From positions 1,364,001-1,428,000 of the forward strand of contig NZ_WING01000001.1 in assembly GCF_009793335.1 (NCBI RefSeq): DNA of 64,000 nucleotides, in the 5' to 3' direction. The position numbers and the translations under genes were made by a program. The stretch comes from Actinomadura sp. J1-007 (lineage in GTDB: Bacteria; Actinomycetota; Actinomycetes; Streptosporangiales; Streptosporangiaceae). The notes under the pieces were generated by a model. That model made no database searches. It was given only the letters and a program-made list of their open reading frames with translations, and had not been told where the DNA came from. Shown piece after piece: positions 52,837-61,101 of this stretch; position 1 is the stretch's first letter, and every line of letters starts with the position of its first letter.

Positions 52837-53665
52837 TCAAACGACGAACTGGACCCTGCCGTTGTGGCCTCGCAGGCGGTGGGCGGCCCATTGCTGTGCA
52901 ACGGTTACGTAGCGCGGGGCCTGGGGTGTGGGGTCAGCGGCGCTGTGTCGTCTCCAACGTTCCGCCGAGACCTGCGCGTACAGGTCGATGGCACGGGGGT
53001 CGGCACTGGACCAGGCGGGGAACTGCGCGGCCCACTCTTCCGCCTCGGCGGGGCTGTGTCCTGCCCGGATGAGCCAGGGAATGATCTGCCCCATCTCCAC
53101 CCATGGAGCCCCGCGCGAAGCGAATCCCAGTCAACGACGTGCACACGCCCATCGGAGGTGAGCAACAGGTTGGCGCGGTTCAGGTCCGTGTGGAGCAGGG
53201 AGTCGCCCGCGATCGGCGACACGTCGTCTGTCAGCTTCTCCCAGCGCCGTTCCACCTTCATCTCCACTGCCTCGGGGCAAGGTCTGCTCTGGAGTCCGTG
53301 AACGGTCTCGGCCACGAGGTCAAGGTCAGGAGGGCCGGGCGAATAATCGGCGTGGCGTCCGTCCACGTGCTCGAATCCAAGCGCGAGCCACCCGCCGGCC
53401 TCGAAGTGCCACAGAAGTCGGGGGCGAACTCGGACATGTACGAGGCGAACGTGGCCTCCCTGCGGAGTGACCGGACCTGAGGGCCGTCTTGGTCGGTGGA
53501 CCTCTGCGCGGCCTTGACGAACGTCCTGCCCTGCGAAGTGCGCAGCGTGGAAGTGAAGTCCGCGTTCCTGCCCGCAGAGGCAGGCTGGACGCTGCCGACT
53601 GGACCGATCCGCTCCTCGATCGCGTTCCGCAACGCCTCGGACAGATCGGCCCAGTCCCTACGCAT
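52837..53665 (-). pseudogene. Aminoglycoside-phosphotransferase-fold kinase, two apparent frameshifts
   Basis: Three frames together make one 276-aa APH-like protein: WADLSEALRNAIEERIGPVGSVQPASAGRNADF at the N-terminus, then GRHADYSPGPPDLDLVAETVHGLQ and the catalytic HTDLNRANLLL with the metal motif VVDWD, then VEMGQIIPWLIRAGHSPAEAEEWA to the stop. One lost base in the G5 run 53420-53424 and one near C3 53126-53128 (plus-strand coordinates) explain both breaks. The usual family catalytic residues are present, so the gene is either recently inactivated or mis-sequenced. The preferred substrate is unknown; resistance should not be assumed. Confidence 0.82.
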
Positions 53666-53682
53666 GCGTACCCTTCGCTACT

Positions 53683-53832
53683 TCACCCGCCACCTGGTGA
53701 GCTGCACTCCGGCGGGCAGCAGCCCGCCCCGGCTCCGGCCTCCCAGAATTCCATGTCCACGGCGTAGCCGGTGACGACGAGTTGGGGAACGGTGCGGTCG
53801 AGTCCGGCACCGGACAGGATGTCCTCACCCAA
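53683..53832 (-). CDS. Short Cys-containing ORF upstream of phosphotransferase
   Basis: About 49 codons from TTG 53832 (or 23 from ATG 53754). The C-terminus reads DMEFWEAGAGAGCCPPECSSPGGG, with three cysteines in the last 15 residues. It ends 17 bp before the phosphotransferase-like ATG, on the same strand. No clear ribosome site, so expression is doubtful. The short core with C-terminal Cys/Ser is reminiscent of FxLD-type or other RiPP precursors, but no known leader motif is present. Confidence 0.3.
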   Translation of the reverse strand: MGEDILSGAGLDRTVPQLVVTGYAVDMEFWEAGAGAGCCPPECSSPGGG

Positions 53833-53848
53833 TGCCGATATCGTCTAA

Positions 53849-53944
53849 TTCAGCAGCGCCTTCGCAGCGATGCAGGCGCGCAGCCCGAGCGTGAACGAAT
53901 CGCGCGTCCTCATCGAGAAGGCGATGGCCCGATGGACACTGTGA
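53849..53944 (+). pseudogene. Remnant of XRE/DUF5753 regulator C-terminus
   Basis: After an in-frame TAA (53846-53848) the frame reads FSSAFAAMQARSPSVNESRVLIEKAMARWTL and stop, which matches the end of the intact regulator at 51773-52561 (DSRELIRKVALERWTE). The next DUF397 gene starts inside its last codons exactly as in the intact pair. The rest of the regulator has been lost. Confidence 0.75.
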
Positions 53945-54108
53945 TCTGGCGCAAGGCGAGTCGTAGCAACGACCAAGGCGCCGAGTGCGTCGAGGTGGCG
54001 GCCCTCTCGGCAGGAGTCGGCGTACGGGACAGCAAGGACCCCGACGGACCACGTCTGCTGCTGAGCCGTGAGGCGTTCCGCGCGCTCGCCGCCGACATCA
54101 AGCGTTAG
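53932..54108 (+). CDS. Second DUF397 protein
   Basis: 58 aa: WRKASRSNDQGAECVEVA ... VGVRDSKDPDGPRLLLSREAFRAL. It is close to the first copy at 52546. The ATG at 53932 lies in the last codons of the decayed XRE remnant. It is intact but has lost its partner regulator. Confidence 0.88.
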   Translation: MDTVIWRKASRSNDQGAECVEVAALSAGVGVRDSKDPDGPRLLLSREAFRALAADIKR

Positions 54109-54143
54109 CGGCGGCTGGGAGCTGCTCCCGGGTGGAACGACGG

Positions 54144-55255
54144 TCAGAGGGTGTCGCCGGGGCGGTCCAGCCATACGTGGTCGCCCGTGGGGGTCACTGT
54201 CAGGCCGAATCGGTCGCGGCCGGGACTGCGGTCGGTGATCCAGCCGAAGTAGGCCGACACCGCCAAGTCCCAGAGGGGCCTGGTCCCGCCCTGCTCGACC
54301 TCGAAGGAGACGCGGCCGGGCTCGTAGCGGGCGCTGGCCCAGGCGTCCGGCCCCCAGATCCGCAGGGTGTAGGCGTCGCCGTCGCGTATGCCCCTGGCGC
54401 ACACGCCCGGCAGCGCCGCCCCATCGCCAGGTCCGCGCCCGCCGGTGCGTAACCGATCGTCCGAGGGTCGACATCGGTCGTCGTCCGTTCCGCGGGCCTG
54501 CCGGACGGGTCCCACTCGGGGTGCCGCTGCTTCCGCATCATCATGTACGAGGCGTAGCCGGCGAACCCGCCCACGGCCGTCCCGTCCGGCATCACCACGA
54601 GCCGCAGCTCATGACTGGAACCGAACCCCGGGGCATAGGGTGTCACGATCACCCCGCCGGGGCGGGTCTGCTCCACCCACGCGTACGGCACGCGCGCGAC
54701 CGCGCAGGTGGCGTGCACCCGGTCGTAGGGCGCTTCTCGCGTCCAGCCCCGGGCACCGTCGCCCACGACCAGCCGCGGAGAGACGTCCGTCTGCTTGAGG
54801 TTCGCGGCGGCCCGCTCCGAGATCGCGGGATCGACCTCGACGCTGACGACGTTCTCCGAACCGACCAGACGCGACAGCAGCGCGGCCGTCCAGCCGGTGC
54901 CGGTGCCCACGTCCAGAACGCGGTGCCCCGGCTCGGCGTCGAGCAGTTCCAGCAGCGACACCACGGTGCTCGACGCCGACAACGACGAGGTGAAATGTCC
55001 CGCGCCGGCCGCCAGGTCGGTCGCCCCGTCATCGAGCTGCGTGATGAGCGCATCATCTCCGTAGACGAGATCAAGCCAGGCTTCGGGGGCGGATCGCTTC
55101 CGTACCCGGCCGCCCTCGCCGGTCCAGGCCACCGGAGGCGCGAACACGTGCCGGGGAACGTCACGCAGCGCTTCCTTGATGGACGCCTGCGTCAGCCATC
55201 CGGCGGCGGCCAGCCGCTCGATCAGCGCCTCGGTGCGCTGCGCGACGTCTCCCAT
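54144..55255 (-). CDS. PIMT-like O-methyltransferase of peptide-maturation type, apparent frameshift
   Basis: About 370 aa if one base is restored. The core resembles protein-L-isoaspartate methyltransferase: VPRHVFAPP, VYGDDALITQLDDG, SSTVVSLLELLDAEPGHRVLDVGTGTGWTAALL, VEVDPAISERA, YDRVHATCAVARVPYAWVEQTRPGGVIVTP. The long C-terminal extension and this layout match methyltransferases found with ATP-grasp (graspetide) or FxLD peptide clusters. The frame breaks at the run C4 54419-54422; the other frame gives ALPGVCARGIRDGDAYTLRIWGPDAW ... to the stop at 54144. ATG 55255 is 7 nt after the small peptide's stop. Confidence 0.75.
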
Positions 55256-55262
55256 CAGCCGA

Positions 55263-55367
55263 TCACTTCCCCCGCTTGCCGTCGCCCTTGTCATCCTTGT
55301 TCGGCGGCGGAATAGGTTTGTCCGGCTTGTGACCGTTCTTCTCCGCCGGATCCTCGTGCTTACCCAT
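55263..55367 (-). CDS. 34-aa basic/acidic peptide coupled to PIMT-like gene
   Basis: MGKHEDPAEKNGHKPDKP ... GDGKRGK. Start ATG 55367 has a good GGAGG site. It is highly charged (about 11 Lys, 6 Asp/Glu) with a central PIPPPN. The MGKH opening and disordered Lys/Asp tail resemble the C-terminal tails of actinobacterial graspetide precursors, but the ester/amide-forming core motif is absent. Its ribosome-proximal position suggests it is the partner or remnant precursor of the methyltransferase. Confidence 0.6.
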   Translation of the reverse strand: MGKHEDPAEKNGHKPDKPIPPPNKDDKGDGKRGK

Positions 55368-55739
55368 GGTGCTGTACCTCCTTGCCATAACGCGGCTCGA
55401 CGCCACGTTTGAGGTGTCCCGGCCCACCCCATCCGCGAGCCGTCCTACGGTTTTCAGATGCTGATCGGGTTTTCCGGTGAGTTGAGCCAGATCGTGCCGC
55501 CTTCAGCGTCTCTGAACAACGCTGGGAACAGGACGCCGAGACCGGCATATTTTGTTGTCCGTGAAGAACGGCACAGCGGCCTCTACGGCACGGTGCGTGT
55601 AGTTGGCCACGCTGCCTCAAAGCGTGGGCGTACGGGACAGCAAGACTCCGCCGGGGCGAACGAGAAATACGCGGTCGGCCGTGGGCGTCACCGGGGGCGG
55701 TCGGGCTGGGGGTGGTGGTTCGGTGGTGTTGGGGTGGGG
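55368..55739. other. Gene-poor stretch with decayed fragments
   Basis: It contains the DUF397 remnant (55593-55662). On the minus strand a short frame ends KYAGLGVLFPALFRDAEGG with a TGA near 55456, which looks like the tail of a lost gene. Nothing intact is visible. Confidence 0.5.
55593..55662 (+). pseudogene. Degenerate third DUF397 copy
   Basis: The frame reads CV-stop-LATLPQSVGVRDSKTPPGRT. It aligns with CVEVATLPQGVGVRDSKDPDGPR of the intact copy at 52546; GAG has become TAG at 55600-55602 and GTG has become TTG. The N- and C-terminal parts are unrecognisable. Confidence 0.7.
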
Positions 55740-56345
55740 TCAGGGTTTCGGGGTGGTGAACAGGCGGTTGAGGTGTTGGTCGAGGGCGGTCAGGGCCGCT
55801 TGGGGGGCGATCACGTTCAGTTCGATGAGGGGAGTCAGGCCGGTGAGTGCCAGGAGCAGGTCGGTCTCCGTCGCCGGGTCGCGGTCGGAGCCGATGTGGC
55901 CGTCGGTGATCGCTTGGCGGACGATCCGTTCGACGAGGTCGCGGCCGTGGGTCAGGCCGTCGCGTGCGCGGGTGCGGATGTTCGCGTCGTGCAGCGCCTC
56001 CAGGACGTAGGCGGCGCTCATCCGGCTCGTCGCGCGGGCGTCGGGATGCAGGGGGAGCATCTCCGTGAGCATCGCTCGGAGCACGTCACGGGGGTGTGGC
56101 GGGTCGCCGAGGTCTCTGACGGCTTCGGCGACGCGGCGTGAGGTCCGTTCGGACGCGTAGTCCATGGCGAAGACCAGCATCTCCTCGCGGGTGGCGAAGT
56201 AGTGCTGCACCGCGCCGTGGGAGATGCCCGCCTCCTGCGCGACCTCGCGGACGCTGGCGTGCGCGATGCCGCGCTGTTCCACCACGCGCCACAGTGCTCG
56301 GGCGATCGCCTCGCGGCGTTCGCGATGGTCCACCTGCTTGGGCAT
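55740..56345 (-). CDS. TetR-family transcriptional regulator
   Basis: 201 aa. HTH: RREAIARALWRVVEQRGIAHASVREVAQEAGISHGAVQHYFATREEMLVFAM, followed by a TetR_C_6-like ligand domain. It is divergent from a type-B carboxylesterase gene and probably represses it via the palindrome 56379-56395. GGGAGGCGG precedes ATG 56345. Confidence 0.92.
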   Translation of the reverse strand: MPKQVDHRERREAIARALWRVVEQRGIAHASVREVAQEAGISHGAVQHYFATREEMLVFAMDYASERTSRRVAEAVRDLGDPPHPRDVLRAMLTEMLPLHPDARATSRMSAAYVLEALHDANIRTRARDGLTHGRDLVERIVRQAITDGHIGSDRDPATETDLLLALTGLTPLIELNVIAPQAALTALDQHLNRLFTTPKP

Positions 56346-56370
56346 GGTCCGCCTCCCTGTTCCAATACGG

Positions 56371-56395
56371 TTGACATATTACAGGTGACCGGTAA
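56371..56395. promoter_or_regulatory. -35 element and TetR operator of esterase gene
   Basis: TTGACA (56371-56376) is a consensus -35 on the plus strand. TTACAGGTGACCGGTAA (56379-56395) is a 17-bp palindrome with one mismatch between arms (TTACAGGT/ACCGGTAA) and would cover the spacer and -10. Confidence 0.7.
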
Positions 56396-56430
56396 AGGCT
56401 GGACGTCCGTTCACGGAGGAAGGGCGTGGC

Positions 56431-57921
56431 ATGTCCGAAGAGCCAAGGGTGCGGACCGCGGAGGGGCTCGTTGTGGGGCGCCGATGTGGAGGGCATGCGG
56501 TGTTCCGCGGCATTCCCTATGCTCGGCCGCCGGTCGGGGCGCTGCGGTTCCAGGCGCCTGTGCCGGTCGTGAAGTGGGACGGGGCGCGGCCCGCGACCGA
56601 GTTCGGACCCGTCGTGCCGCAGGCGGGGCCGACGGCCGAGAGCTCGGTCGGGAACGACGAGTGGCTCACGCTCAACGTCAGCACCCCGGCCCTCGGGACG
56701 TCCGGGCTGCCCGTGCTCGTGTGGATCCACGGCGGCGCCTATATCGCGGGGGCCTCCAGCGATCCGATGTACGACCCCGCGGCGCTGACCGGCGCGGGCC
56801 TGGTCGTGGTGAGCATCAACTACCGGGTGGCGGCCGAGGGGTTCGCCCTTGTCGAGGGCGCCCCGGCCAATCGCGGGTTCCTCGACCAGATCGCGGCCTT
56901 GGAATGGGTGCGGCGCAACATCGCCGCTTTCGGCGGAGACCCTGACCAGGTCACGGTGGCGGGGCAGTCCGCCGGGGCGGGGTCGATCGCTGCCCTCATG
57001 ACGATGAAGCAGGCGCACGGGTTGTTCCGCAGGGCCATCGTGCACTCGGTTCCGGGAACGCTGTGCACCCGCGCGTTGGCGGAAGAGGTCGCCGACGCGC
57101 TCGCGGGCCGGGTCGGTGCGGCGCGTGACGTTGAGGCCCTGTCCGGCGTCGACCCCTCGCTCCTGGCCGGCGAGCTGACCGCTCTGGGCGCCGACCTCGC
57201 CGGGCACCGCGAGAGATGGGGACGGCTCGCGCAGACCGGTGTCGCCGTGGGCCCGGTGCTCGACGGCGCGGTGCTCACCGAACCGCCCTGGACGGCGCTG
57301 GCCGGTGGCCGTACGGGCGGGATCGAGATCCTCGCCGGCCACACCCGCGACGAGTTCCGGCTGTTCAGCGTCATGATGGGGCGGCTGGGCACCTTCACTG
57401 AGGACGAGGCCCGTACGGCCCTGGAGCTGTTCGCCCCGGCACCGGACGGCGCGGGCGCCTACCGTGCCGCCTATGCGCGGGCCACCCCTGAAGAACTGAT
57501 CGAACTGGTGTACTCCGACGCCCTCTTCCGGATGCCCACACTGCGGCTGGCCGAGGCGAACCGGGCGGCCGGAGGCACGTCGTTCCTCTTCGAGCTGCGG
57601 CTGGCGGCCCCGGCGTCCGGTGGAGTCCTGGGCGCCTGCCACAGCCTCGACGTCCCCCTGGCGTTCGGCACGTTGGACAGCCCTGCGGGCCTGCACCTCT
57701 TCGGCGAACGGCCGACGCCGGAGGTCTCGGCGGTGTCCCGGGAATTGCAGCGGGCGTGGGTCAGCTTCGCCAAGACGGGCGCCCCCGGGTGGCCGGCCCA
57801 CGGGCCCGAGGGGCGGCTGACTCGCGTCCTGGACGCCGAGTCGACGACCATGCCTTACCCGGAAGAGGTCTCTCGCCGGATCTGGGAGGGGCACGACCCG
57901 ACGCCCTTCGACCTCACGTAG
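56431..57921 (+). CDS. Type-B carboxylesterase
   Basis: 496 aa. FRGIPYARPPVG, WIHGGAYIAG (oxyanion hole), nucleophile GQSAGAGS, GHTRDEFRLFS (acidic residue region) and GACHSLDVPLAFG (His). It shares the stretch APANRGFLDQIAALEWVRRNIAAFGGDP with the other esterase of this window (20801-22261), so they are paralogues. No signal peptide. GGAGG precedes ATG 56431. Control by the divergent TetR is likely. Confidence 0.92.
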   Translation: MSEEPRVRTAEGLVVGRRCGGHAVFRGIPYARPPVGALRFQAPVPVVKWDGARPATEFGPVVPQAGPTAESSVGNDEWLTLNVSTPALGTSGLPVLVWIHGGAYIAGASSDPMYDPAALTGAGLVVVSINYRVAAEGFALVEGAPANRGFLDQIAALEWVRRNIAAFGGDPDQVTVAGQSAGAGSIAALMTMKQAHGLFRRAIVHSVPGTLCTRALAEEVADALAGRVGAARDVEALSGVDPSLLAGELTALGADLAGHRERWGRLAQTGVAVGPVLDGAVLTEPPWTALAGGRTGGIEILAGHTRDEFRLFSVMMGRLGTFTEDEARTALELFAPAPDGAGAYRAAYARATPEELIELVYSDALFRMPTLRLAEANRAAGGTSFLFELRLAAPASGGVLGACHSLDVPLAFGTLDSPAGLHLFGERPTPEVSAVSRELQRAWVSFAKTGAPGWPAHGPEGRLTRVLDAESTTMPYPEEVSRRIWEGHDPTPFDLT

Positions 57922-57942
57922 ACGAGTCGCGCGGGCGGAAAT

Positions 57943-59025
57943 TCAGTGCAGGGCTTCGCGGAGGGCTGCCGCCACCTGGTGCTGGTGGGCTTCTGTCAGG
58001 TGGGGGTGCATGGGAAGGGAGAGGATTTCGGCGGCGGCCTTTTCGGCCGCCGGGAAGTCGCCTCGGGCGTGGCCGAGGTGGCGGAACGCCGGGGTGAGGT
58101 GCACCGGGTCCGGATAGTGGATGCCGCAGCCGATGCCGGCGTCGTTGAGGGCGGCGAGGACGCGGTCGCGGTCGGGGACGCGGATGACGTACAGGTGCCA
58201 GACGTGCTCGCCCGGGGGCGGCTGCGGGGGGAGGACGACTCCTGGGACGTCGGCCAGGAGTTCGGCGTAGCGGGCGGCGGCGGTCTGGCGGCGGGCGTTC
58301 CAGGTTTCCAGGCGGCGGAGCTTGGCGCGCAGGACCACCGCCTGGAGGGTGTCGAGGCGGGAGTTGAAGCCCAGGGTCTCGTGGTGGTACTTGCGTTCGC
58401 TGCCGTGGTTGGCGAGCAGGCGCACGGAACGGGCCAGGTCCGGTGAGGCGGTGACGACGGCGCCCGCGTCGCCGTAGGCGCCGAGGTTCTTGCCCGGGTA
58501 GAAGCTGGTGGCGGCGATGGCGCCGAACGTCCGGCGGCCGTCGCGTTCGGCGCCCTGGGACTGGGCGGCGTCCTCGACGACGGGGACGCCCGCGTGGAGG
58601 AGGAGGTCCATGGGGGCGAGGCGGCCGAAGAGGTGGACGGGGACGATCGCGGCGGTGGACGCGCCGACGGCCTGGAGGGCGGCGAGCGGGTCCATCAGGA
58701 GGGTGCCGGGGTCCGGGTCGACCAGGACGGGGCGCGCGCCGGCGCGGGCGACGGCTTCGGCGGTGGCGACGAACGTGTTGGCGGGGAGGACGACTTCGCT
58801 GCCGGGGCCGACGCCGACGGCGCGCAGGGCGAGTTCGAGCGCGTCGGTGCCGTTGCCGAGGCCGACGCAGTGCGCGGTACGGCAGAACGCGGCGTACTCG
58901 CGCTCGAACTCCGCCACGTCGGGGCCCTGCACGAAAGCCGTGCCCGCCAGGACGCGGTCGAAGCCCTCCCGCACCTCGGCGTCCACCTCGGCGTGCGCGG
59001 CGGCCAGGTCGACGAAGGGGATCAT
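57943..59025 (-). CDS. DegT/DnrJ/EryC1/StrS sugar aminotransferase
   Basis: 360 aa PLP enzyme. GNGTDALELALRAVGVGPG, VVEDAAQSQGA, PLP-lysine motif SFYPGKNLGAYGDAGAVVT and NSRLDTLQAVVLRAKL. The subgroup with GNGTDAL and YPGKNLGA.GD is typical of 3-keto-sugar aminotransferases (QdtB/FdtB type) that make dTDP-3-amino-3,6-dideoxyhexoses. It overlaps the acetyltransferase gene by 4 bp (59022-59025), so the two probably make an N-acetyl amino sugar. Last gene of the operon. Confidence 0.92.
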   Translation of the reverse strand: MIPFVDLAAAHAEVDAEVREGFDRVLAGTAFVQGPDVAEFEREYAAFCRTAHCVGLGNGTDALELALRAVGVGPGSEVVLPANTFVATAEAVARAGARPVLVDPDPGTLLMDPLAALQAVGASTAAIVPVHLFGRLAPMDLLLHAGVPVVEDAAQSQGAERDGRRTFGAIAATSFYPGKNLGAYGDAGAVVTASPDLARSVRLLANHGSERKYHHETLGFNSRLDTLQAVVLRAKLRRLETWNARRQTAAARYAELLADVPGVVLPPQPPPGEHVWHLYVIRVPDRDRVLAALNDAGIGCGIHYPDPVHLTPAFRHLGHARGDFPAAEKAAAEILSLPMHPHLTEAHQHQVAAALREALH

Positions 59026-59666
59026 CCGGAACCTCCAGGGGAACGTAGGCGGCGGGCGGGGTTCCCGGCCCACACCTCGCCGGGCGGGACGTCCTCCAGG
59101 ACGACCGCGCCCATGCCGACCAGGGCGCCCGCGCCGACCGTGACGCCCTCGCGGACGAGGGCCCCCGCGCCGACGTACGCGCCCGCGCCGACGCGGACGC
59201 TCCCGCCGAGGCGTACGCCGGACGCGATCGTGGCGAAGTCCTCGATCACGTCGTCGTGGGTGAGGGTCGTGTGCGGCATGACCGCGACGTGCGCGCCGAC
59301 GGTGACGGAGGCGGTGAGGACGGTTCCGGCGAGGACCACCGTGCCGGGGCCGAGCGCGCAGGACTCCGCCGTCCACGCGGTGGGGTGGACGAGCGTCGCG
59401 TAGCGGGACGCGGGCAGGGCGAGCCGGGCGACGATGCGGGCGCGGCTGGCGTAGTCGCGGGGGCTGCCGGTGCAGACGACGACGTCGGCGTCCGAACGGG
59501 TCGCGTCCTCGGGCGGGCCGAGCACGGGCACGCCGTCCACGAGGGTCCCGCGGCGGGACGTTCCGTCCTCCAGGAAGCCCGCCAACCGGCGGCCCGGCAG
59601 GGCGCGGACGAGCTGCGCGGTCTCGCGGGCGAAGCCGCCCGCGCCGACGATCAGCAGGTCAGGCAT
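59022..59666 (-). CDS. NeuD/PglD-type sugar acetyltransferase
   Basis: 214 aa. A Rossmann-like N-terminal domain (LLIVGAGGFARETAQLV) is followed by left-handed beta-helix hexapeptide repeats (GPGTVVLAGTVLTASVTVGAHVAVMPHTTLTHDDVIEDFATIASGVRLGG). Family members acetylate amino sugars with acetyl-CoA. HTTLTHDDVIED contains the expected catalytic His region. It overlaps the flippase gene by 8 bp and the aminotransferase by 4 bp. Confidence 0.9.
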   Translation of the reverse strand: MPDLLIVGAGGFARETAQLVRALPGRRLAGFLEDGTSRRGTLVDGVPVLGPPEDATRSDADVVVCTGSPRDYASRARIVARLALPASRYATLVHPTAWTAESCALGPGTVVLAGTVLTASVTVGAHVAVMPHTTLTHDDVIEDFATIASGVRLGGSVRVGAGAYVGAGALVREGVTVGAGALVGMGAVVLEDVPPGEVWAGNPARRLRSPGGSG

Positions 59667-61101
59667 CCGCGCCCTCCATGGTCCTGAGCCCGCGCAGGGC
59701 GTCGCGCATCCGGTACGAGAGCGCCGCGACGGCGGCGAGGGTGAGCGCGCCGGCGACGCCGAGCGCGATGACGTCGAGGGAGATGAGCCGTCCGGCCCCC
59801 GCGGCGGCGGCGCCGGTCGCGGCGGCGACGAGGGCGGCGGGGGCGACGCGGGCCGCGAGCCGTACGGGGGCGATGCCCTCCCGGCGCAGCTCCCACAGGT
59901 AGCAGGGCAGGACGAGGAGGGCGGCGACGGCGACGTGCGCCAGGCCGACCCCGGCGAGGCCGTCGAGCTTCGCGCCCGCGATCAGGGACGGGACGAGGAC
60001 GACCAGCCAGAGGAGCTGGACGGTGAACACCACGCGGGTGCGGGCGAGCACCACGAAGTAGTCGTAGAACAGCTCGAACAGCACCCGGAAACCGCCGAGT
60101 ACCGCGAGCCAGAGCAGGGCGGTGGCGGCCGGTTCCCACGACGCCCCGTACACGAACCGGATCAGGGGCTTCGCCGCGCCGCTGAGCAGGAGGCAGACGG
60201 GGAGGGTGATCCCGGCGAGGAGCCCGGCGGACGACAGGAACGCGCGGCGCATCGCGGGCGGGTCGTGCTGGAGCCGGGCGAACGCGGCGGGCGCGACGTT
60301 GCGGACCGGCTGGGAGAACATCGTGACCGGCCAGTTCGACAGGTTGAACGCGAGGACGAAGAAGCCGAGCGCGGTCGGGCCGAGGAGGTTGCCGACGATG
60401 AGCTGGTCGGCGTTCGCGACGGCGAACACGACGACGCTCGACCCGGCGAGCGGGATCCCGAAGCGCAGCAGGTCGCGGGCCTTGCCGCGGTCGAAGCCGA
60501 AGCGCAGCGGCTCCGGCGAGTACAGCACGAACAGCACGCCGGACGCGGCGGCCCCGGCGAGGCGTCCGGCGGCGAGGCTCATCGCGCCCATGCCGGTGGC
60601 GGCGAGGCCGATCGAGACCAGCGCGCCGCCCCAGGTGTTGACCTGGTCGGCGATCATCTTGCGGTCCTGCCGGAACGCGCGCTGGAGCAGCGTGTTGGGG
60701 ACCGCGACGACCCCGCTGACCAGCACGTTCAACGTGAGCACGCGGATCACGCCGGTGGACTGCGGGGAGCCCATCGCGGCGGCGAACGGCGGCGCGGCGA
60801 GGAAGCAGCCCGCGTAGACCAGGGCGCTGGAGACGACGGACACGGTCGCGACGGTCGGCGCGATCTCGCGGGGGTCGCCGGGCCAGCGGACGATGGCGAG
60901 GCTGACGCCGAGCTCGTTGAAGCTGAGCACGGCGAGCAGCGCGACCATCGCGACGGCGAACGCGCCGAACTCGTGCGGGCCGAGGAGCCGGGCGAGGGCG
61001 ATGCCGATGGCGAGGGTGCCGAGCCGTCCGACGGCGGTGTTGAGGAAGCTCCATCCGAGCGCCCGCGACGCCTTGCGGTAGAGGGTCCCGTCGCCCGTCA
61101 T
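59659..61101 (-). CDS. Wzx-type oligosaccharide flippase
   Basis: 480 aa with twelve to fourteen membrane helices. RLGTLAIGIALARLLGPHEFGAFAVAM at the N-terminus and LLQRAFRQDRKMIADQVNTWGGALVSIGLA are typical of polysaccharide flippases (MOP superfamily). It would flip undecaprenyl-linked repeat units to the outer face, where the Wzy-like protein (43746-45421) could polymerise them. It overlaps the upstream glycosyltransferase by 4 bp. Confidence 0.92.
   Translation of the reverse strand: MTGDGTLYRKASRALGWSFLNTAVGRLGTLAIGIALARLLGPHEFGAFAVAMVALLAVLSFNELGVSLAIVRWPGDPREIAPTVATVSVVSSALVYAGCFLAAPPFAAAMGSPQSTGVIRVLTLNVLVSGVVAVPNTLLQRAFRQDRKMIADQVNTWGGALVSIGLAATGMGAMSLAAGRLAGAAASGVLFVLYSPEPLRFGFDRGKARDLLRFGIPLAGSSVVVFAVANADQLIVGNLLGPTALGFFVLAFNLSNWPVTMFSQPVRNVAPAAFARLQHDPPAMRRAFLSSAGLLAGITLPVCLLLSGAAKPLIRFVYGASWEPAATALLWLAVLGGFRVLFELFYDYFVVLARTRVVFTVQLLWLVVLVPSLIAGAKLDGLAGVGLAHVAVAALLVLPCYLWELRREGIAPVRLAARVAPAALVAAATGAAAAGAGRLISLDVIALGVAGALTLAAVAALSYRMRDALRGLRTMEGADA

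Noticed and set aside
52837..53665. Aminoglycoside resistance gene
   Set aside because: Only the general APH kinase fold is visible, the frame is broken twice, and many such proteins phosphorylate other small molecules.
53683..53832. Firm lanthipeptide/FxLD precursor call
   Set aside because: No FxLD leader motif, no ribosome site and no LanB/LanM-type enzyme nearby; kept only as a low-confidence ORF.
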